Source: Phlebotomus papatasi (Eukaryota > Arthropoda > Insecta > Diptera > Psychodidae). Taken from it: a DNA stretch of 64,000 nucleotides. A model generated the notes under the pieces. It ran no database searches and had not been told where the DNA came from. It was given only the letters and a program-made list of their open reading frames with translations. Where the stretch lies: the NCBI RefSeq assembly GCF_024763615.1, contig NC_077222.1:96319417-96383416 (forward strand). Direction: 5' to 3'. This document shows, piece after piece, positions 58,654-64,000 of the stretch (position 1 is the stretch's first letter; each line of letters opens with the position of its first letter). The translations under genes and the position numbers were made by a program.

Positions 58654-61136
58654 GGGGAGACTAAGGCAAAAGATAGCAGCTTAAATTTTTTTCCATAGAT
58701 AGCCGCCATAAGTCTTCTTCAATGTCGTAAGTTTGTTAGAATTTGAACAAGGAAATTAGAAAATAAAAAATATCAAAATTTTTAGCCCTATTTTTGAAAT
58801 ATTTTCCGTGCAGAAGATATCAATTACTAGCTACTTATATTAAATTTGATGCACTGGTGAATATTTCCCAAATTATCTGGATATTCTTTTAATAGAAATC
58901 CGCTATCTATTTTAGAATTTTACAAAGATTCTTTTCTCCAGAAATCCTTTTATTAAAAACGACCACTTGGGGTAAAAAGGAACAAAAGCTATGGAGCGAA
59001 AAGCAACAAAAACCGAAACAATTTCTGATGTCCCACGGTGAAAAGAAACGTCAGTGCTATGTGTCGCTTCTTGTTGTTTGCATTGGTCAAACGATTTGCA
59101 GTTTTTTGTTTGTTTTTTGTAAGATAGCCTAAAATGCGCTTTTTTGCGCACAGATAGAGAAAACGGTGTTTTACAAAGGTGTAGAAGAATAAATTCCCTA
59201 TGAAAATATGTAATCTCGGTAAGGTAAGGGAAGTATGTATCGGCCAGTTAAGAAAAATACTCCATAATTCGCTTAAAATAAATGATCTAAACCAGTTTTT
59301 GACATTCTAAAATATGCCAATTGGAACTCCAGTATTACATTTATCTATATATTGTAAACCTATTATTTCCAATGAATGGTCAACGTTGCAAAAATCCTGG
59401 CAGTTATAAACGTTACTATTCAAATCCGTCCCTGGGCCGCTTCTAAGCCGTTGCGGTGTCATTGCCTTCAGGGTCTTTGTCACTGTACCTATAAGCTGGA
59501 GAGCCGAGAGAGTTAGTCCGGTCTAGAACGTCAGAGAAGAAGGACGTGTGGACTTGGGTCTCTCGAGGGAATCTGGCTGGGTACTAGAAGGTGTGGCGGC
59601 TAGTTGCTTAAGAGAGCCCATTTCCTATCAATCCTTTCAACCTAAGAATCCGACCGGAAGTTTACAATATCAACATTTGATTTCTTACTATTTAGAGAAA
59701 TTAGTTAAAAAAATGGTAAAATTGCAATCATGCACTGCGCATATTGCATCGGCCATATAAAAGCAGATGAGGAAGATATCGGCCAGGAGTGTAGCAGGCA
59801 TCGGCCGGAAAATAAAACCCAAAAAAAATATCATAAATTTGAATATTTTTCTAATTGATTACGTTGTACTCGAAGAAACACTCTCTGACATCCACCCCTT
59901 ACCAGAACCCAACCATCAGGACCACTTTTTAGCACTTTCCAGGGAGATTTTTGGTGAAGGTTGTCTGCATCTTCTCATTTTCACCATATTTTTTATCCAA
60001 TCCTGGAGCTCGGACTTAAGGATAAGAAATCCAGTTTCGGCTTGATTTACGATCCTCTGGTTCACAAGTTTACGTAGTACAAGCTTACCAGTGATTTCCC
60101 TTTTGAATGCCTTCCGGAAAGTTTATCATTCAGGATCATTCTGGACACTCCATACTTTGCAGTCATTTTCAAGAACATTCTCGTGCCGTCATGACATTCA
60201 GCACATTTTTCAATCTTTTTTCTGATATTGCAGTTTCTAAAAGACCTCCTCCAAGAAGTTTAACATTGATAAAATGCGAAATTCACACTGAGGAAATCCT
60301 TTTTCACAACAAAAACATTACCGACATAACCTAAACTGCTCGCAAACATGACATCGAAATGCGATGAAAAATGACCGGTGAGCTCTGTACTTGGAACAAA
60401 ACGTACTTCCTCTCAATTAACAAATTAATTCTAATTATGCGTAGCGAGACAATTAAAAAGTGTTCTGATACTAAAAGTAGAATAATTGAGTAGTATTTTT
60501 TTTATTCAGACATTTTCGTAAATAATTAAAATAAGGTATAATTCCTTATTTTGTGTCACTGAAATTCTAGTATAAAATCATAAGAATTTGAGAAATGGCT
60601 ACTTTTTGATTAAGACTCTGACACAGTGATTCAATTAATTAGATGAATAATTATATTTTGTTAAAAAGTCGACGAAAAACTTAATTCAGAAGATCATATA
60701 TGAACAAACGTAATATATTTTGTATTAGATAATTGGTAAAACGTAGTGAGTAATTTTTAAATATTCATTTTTATCTTGGTGGCCGATATCTTCTGCAAGC
60801 TGGCCGATACAAGGTACATGGCCGATATATACTTCTCTTACCTTATTTTACTTAAATTTACGGAATCTCGTAATAAAGCGAATCAAAATGTGATAGTATC
60901 ATATGCCTGATACTATTTGCCCTAGCGTTTTTGAGAATGATTACAAAATTACCCTTTTTTAGAAAACGGCTCGATAAATATATTTCTTTTAAAAAAAACA
61001 GAAGAAAATGACTTTCACAGAGTTGTAGAGCAGTAAATTTTCTATAAAACTGTGCTAATTAGAAATTTTGGAGGTGCTCGGGTAGCTTATAAAAAAATAA
61101 AATATTCATTTTGTGACTTTTTGCCCCAGTCTCCCC
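58654..61136. mobile_element. MITE of the GGGGCAAAAAGTCACAA family, interrupted
   Basis: TA-flanked GGGGAGACTAAGGCAAA at the left and TTTTTGCCCCAGTCTCCCC at the right. The body follows 7952-8864 but lacks about 60 nt near the left end and is split by a 1.6-kb element at 59222-60843. Confidence 0.85.
59222..60843. mobile_element. 1622-bp element nested in a MITE
   Basis: TA on both sides (59220-59221, 60844-60845). Left AGGTAAGGGAAGTATGTATC; the right end on the other strand reads AGGTAAGAGAAGTATATATC, both followed by GGCCA. TATCGGCC / GGCCGATA words occur at least eight times near the two ends. Open frames of 70-92 codons show no recognised domain. Confidence 0.85.
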
Positions 61137-61895
61137 TACTCAATTATTAAAAGATTCTTGACTTTTTCTCGTTTACTCCAATAAAATTAATTTTAATGCA
61201 GTTCAATTTGGTCACCCTGTAATTATGATTCAAAATGCATGTGCACTTCAGATACTCTGAGTATTTTAACAAAGAAATAAAAGGAATAAATTTTCAAAAT
61301 GTAACATGAGTGTAGCAAAACTATTAAATCTAGGTTTGTTTTCAACTGTTTTATATTCAAAAATTCAGAAAGTTGCATATATGCAAAAATTAAGCAAAAC
61401 TTTTTGGGTAAAAAGCTAAAAAATTAATTGTGATAACATTTTCAAAGCCCAGTAAAACTTCTGGGATAAACTTGAACAAACGCATAACCAAAAATTACAA
61501 AAAGTTTATAATTTCGGATTAAAAGTATATAATTACAATGGCAAATTTTACATTCTCTATATCCCCAAAATTGAAGAGAATATTTCAATTTATTTCACCA
61601 TGCATAATAAATTTTCTACTGCCTCTTTTTATAATAAGCCATGAAATTATTTAATGCTGATTTCGCATGAATAACTACCCAAAAACTTTGTCTCGTTATT
61701 TATTGGAAAAATCATAAATAATGCATGCTGTGGTGGAAAATTAAGCATTGTATATCATGGAAATCTTTCAATGTGCTGACATAACCTCTTTGCAAAAACG
61801 CGGGAATGGTACCCCGCCTCAAAAAATTTTGCCACCAGATGGCTCGACAGCGTAGAGGCACCATAACCTCACAAAGTTGTATTTTGTTTGTCATC

Positions 61896-62764
61896 ATGTC
61901 GGGAGTTGCGAATTATTTATCTGAGCAAAAAAAGACTACAAATAACGAGTTAGCATCGGAATGGACGGAAATTGAAGAACTGTACAATGAGAAGTAAGTG
62001 TGCATATAAATGATTTTGCAATAATTGCGATATTAAAGCCAGAAAACATCGTCTTTGTTTGGTAGGCTCTGGAATGAGTTGACGATAAAGCTGGGGACAT
62101 TTGTGAAGAACCCGGCACTGCAGAATGAAGAAGCCCTCGTGCAACTGTACCAGAACTTCCTGTCCACCTTCGAGACAAAGTAAGTTGTTCTCTATTTCAA
62201 AAGGTTCCTGAATAATTAGAATGTCCGTTGCAGGATAAATCCGTATGGCTTGGTGGAGATCCTTTCGGTCGTCGTGGGGCACATCACGGATAAAAAAGAG
62301 GCCAATAACTTCCTGGAGAAGCTCAAGGAGAAAGTGAAGATCTGCGACGAAGCCGTGTGGTTGTGCAAAGTCCTGCAGGGTCAAATTCAGCTGGAACATT
62401 TGAATGATCTCGATGCCACAAAGAAAATCATCGAAGATCTCAAAGAAATCCTCGAGGAGGCTGGAAATGTGACTCCAGTGCATGGGAAATACTACATGCT
62501 AGCCAGTCAATACTACCGCCTAGTAGGACAACACAGTGACTACTACCGGGCAGGGCTGCAGTTCCTAGGATGTTCAATTGATGAATTTCCGCTGGATGAC
62601 TGGCCCCAGCAGGCTTTTTTCCTGGGCCTGGCTGCTCTCCTGGGAGAGGGAATCTACAACATCGGTGAATTGCTCGCCCATCCCATCCTCCAATCTCTCA
62701 CTCGAACGGAGAATGACTGGCTTATTGATCTGCTGAAAGCATTTAATTCCGGAGACATCAACAA
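61896..62764 (+). CDS. Rpn9: 26S proteasome lid subunit Rpn9/PSMD13, 5' part
   Basis: Exons 61896-61993, 62066-62179 and 62234-62764 join in frame (each junction splits an AA|G lysine codon) to encode about the first 247 residues. The gene then runs beyond the window. Recognised by the conserved segments EELYNEKLWNELT, LYQNFLSTFE, INPYGLVEI, FLEKLKEKVK, DEAVWLCK, LGLAALLGEGIYN and GELLAHPIL, which correspond to PSMD13. The fragment is the helical-repeat part that precedes the PCI domain. Family role: structural subunit of the 19S lid, cytosol and nucleus. Start MSGVANYLSEQKK at 61896 is chosen over the in-frame upstream ATG at 61806 because the family N-terminus is short. Unlike the lipases it is a single-copy housekeeping gene. 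Confidence 0.95.
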
Positions 62765-64000
62765 GTAAGTACGATTCTTTACGCCAAAATTTAACTCAAA
62801 ATCGAATTTTCACGCATTCCGAGTTGCACGCATTTCGAGGTCACCTGTAAAGAATCTCAGCTACTATAAGCTTATCTGGGCTTATCACTGGTCATTTTCT
62901 ATTTTAACTCTTTCGTCTCTTTTGGGACTCTGAGTACCCAAAGCAGCATATGAATATTTAATGAAAAACAGTGTTTTTTAATTATTCAGAACTGAGAAAA
63001 ATTCAATCCTTTTGGATGATTGCAAACTATAAGGACGTCCAAATGTAAGATATTTTTTTGTAGGACCTCAATTAATTCCTGAGCTTAGATATATTTGAAT
63101 AAAAAATTGTGAAATTGGCTTGCGGCGTATGCTGCGGTCCGGAAAGAGTTAAATAGTCTGAGTAAAGAAGGCCAACAAAAGAAAATAAAGGTTCATTGAA
63201 ATCGGTTAATAAATCTTAGAGTCCGGTCCATTTCGGTGCAGTAAGGGTCGGGTACGGGTACAGTGAGGTGAATTGGAGACGCAGCTCACCTATTAAAAAG
63301 ATCTCGTCCTCAGCTACACAGACTAAAAAAAGTCTGCAAAAAGCTCGTATATTTTTCGAAATCGAATTTTCGAAAATTGATTTTTCGGTTAAATCGGATG
63401 AAAATGGAGTGTTCAACAGGGGAATTCTGTAATTTTCGTGGCATTGTCACGCGTGAGTTCGAAAAACGGCAATGCCATTTGAGCTTTTTTTGTCATATCA
63501 AATGAGTTCGAAAATGCAATTCACTGATTTGTTAATGAAATGCACAAAGTCTGTCTTGATTGATTTGTTTAACAAATTTCATTGTCATTTGAACTTCCAG
63601 GAATCTCAAATATGTAATTTCTGACAATGCCACGTGAGCAGAAATGGCAATGTCGCGGCTACAGAATCGCATTTTCGAAAAAAGCTCTCCTAAGATTCGA
63701 ACCCAATTTGTATCGAAATGAGTCTTTTTTTGCTTTGTTGTGGGGAAAATCAAGGCTCATTTCATTAAAAATGCCCTTCGCAATCATTTAATAAAACAAT
63801 TTTTTTGTGCGGAAATTTAGTTTGAAATTTCGAAACTGAATTCGAATTTTTCGAATATAAACGACTTTTTAGTCAGAGTTTCATTTCTGTATATCTTTTA
63901 TCATCCGAGATAAAATTTGAGAATCAAACTCCGATGAGATTTTTCGAACATAATCGAAAATTTTCGTCAAAGTTCAACGAGAATTTTATTTGTGCTTTTT
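62765..64000. other. Intron 3 of Rpn9 with repeats
   Basis: Begins GTAAGT. 62770-62890 and 63180-63420 match parts of the spacer repeat at 6720-7060 and 7730-7810 (GATTCTTTAC, AATCGAATTTTCACG, GTAAAGAATCTCAGCTACTATAAG-type words; CATTGAAATCGGTTAATAAA). 63420-64000 is AT-rich with TTTTCGAA words. No further exon is recognised. Confidence 0.6.

Larger units (their letters stand above)
55180..61895. other. Intergenic J to Rpn9
   Basis: Holds a pogo-like MITE, a SINE, a nested MITE pair (57625-58476 enclosing 57961-58208) and a second nested pair (58654-61136 enclosing 59222-60843). 56430-57600 and 61140-61890 show nothing recognisable apart from the Rpn9 upstream region. Confidence 0.6.

Noticed and set aside
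59548..60334. Three open frames of 70-92 codons
   Set aside because: They lie inside the 59222-60843 mobile element, in different frames, without recognisable domains. They may be remnants, but a transposase cannot be supported.
61950..62483. 177-codon minus-strand open frame over Rpn9
   Set aside because: It is antisense to clearly conserved Rpn9 exons and crosses their introns.

Overview
The window is arthropod nuclear DNA: AT-rich, with short phase-0 GT-AG introns, AATAAA polyadenylation signals, TATA promoters, many miniature inverted-repeat transposons, tRNA-derived SINEs and a LINE tail. Gene content (an expanded secreted acid-lipase family next to a proteasome subunit) fits an insect, most likely a dipteran. 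The species cannot be fixed from sequence alone.

Ten genes for secreted acid lipases (AB-hydrolase/lysosomal acid lipase family, like insect lipase 3) lie head to tail on the + strand: A 2105-3536, B 11664-13245, C 14369-15670, D 17028-18393, E 19646-21044, F 21377-22740, G 23059-24417, H 27389-28779, I 35094-39308 (first exon unresolved) and J 45215-55179. An eleventh gene at the right edge is the start of the 26S proteasome lid subunit Rpn9/PSMD13 (61896-62764, continuing beyond the window).

A-H share one architecture: a short signal-peptide exon, a 239-242-codon exon with the nucleophile elbow, and a last exon with the catalytic Asp and His. J has seven exons, a 102-residue first exon and a 6.3 kb first intron, so it is probably closest to the ancestral gene. 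I has a 3.1 kb last intron and lacks the cap-domain cysteine pair. B and G are near-identical and flank the close trio C, D, F plus the more distinct E. Seven genes (B-H) carry GATAAG, in six as GATAAGATA, usually 10-12 bp upstream of a TATA-like box. This suggests shared, probably midgut, control by a GATA factor.

The intergenic space is a nest of mobile elements. 4.3-11.0 kb is a near-perfect inverted repeat with 2.0 kb arms and a 2.65 kb spacer. At least a dozen different elements insert at TA and begin GGGGA or GGG, and each family repeats its own short word near its ends. Several are nested in one another. A full tRNA-Thr-like cloverleaf at 25.2 kb is bracketed by 59-nt inverted arms. 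I found no clear transposase, no CRISPR array and no viral gene.
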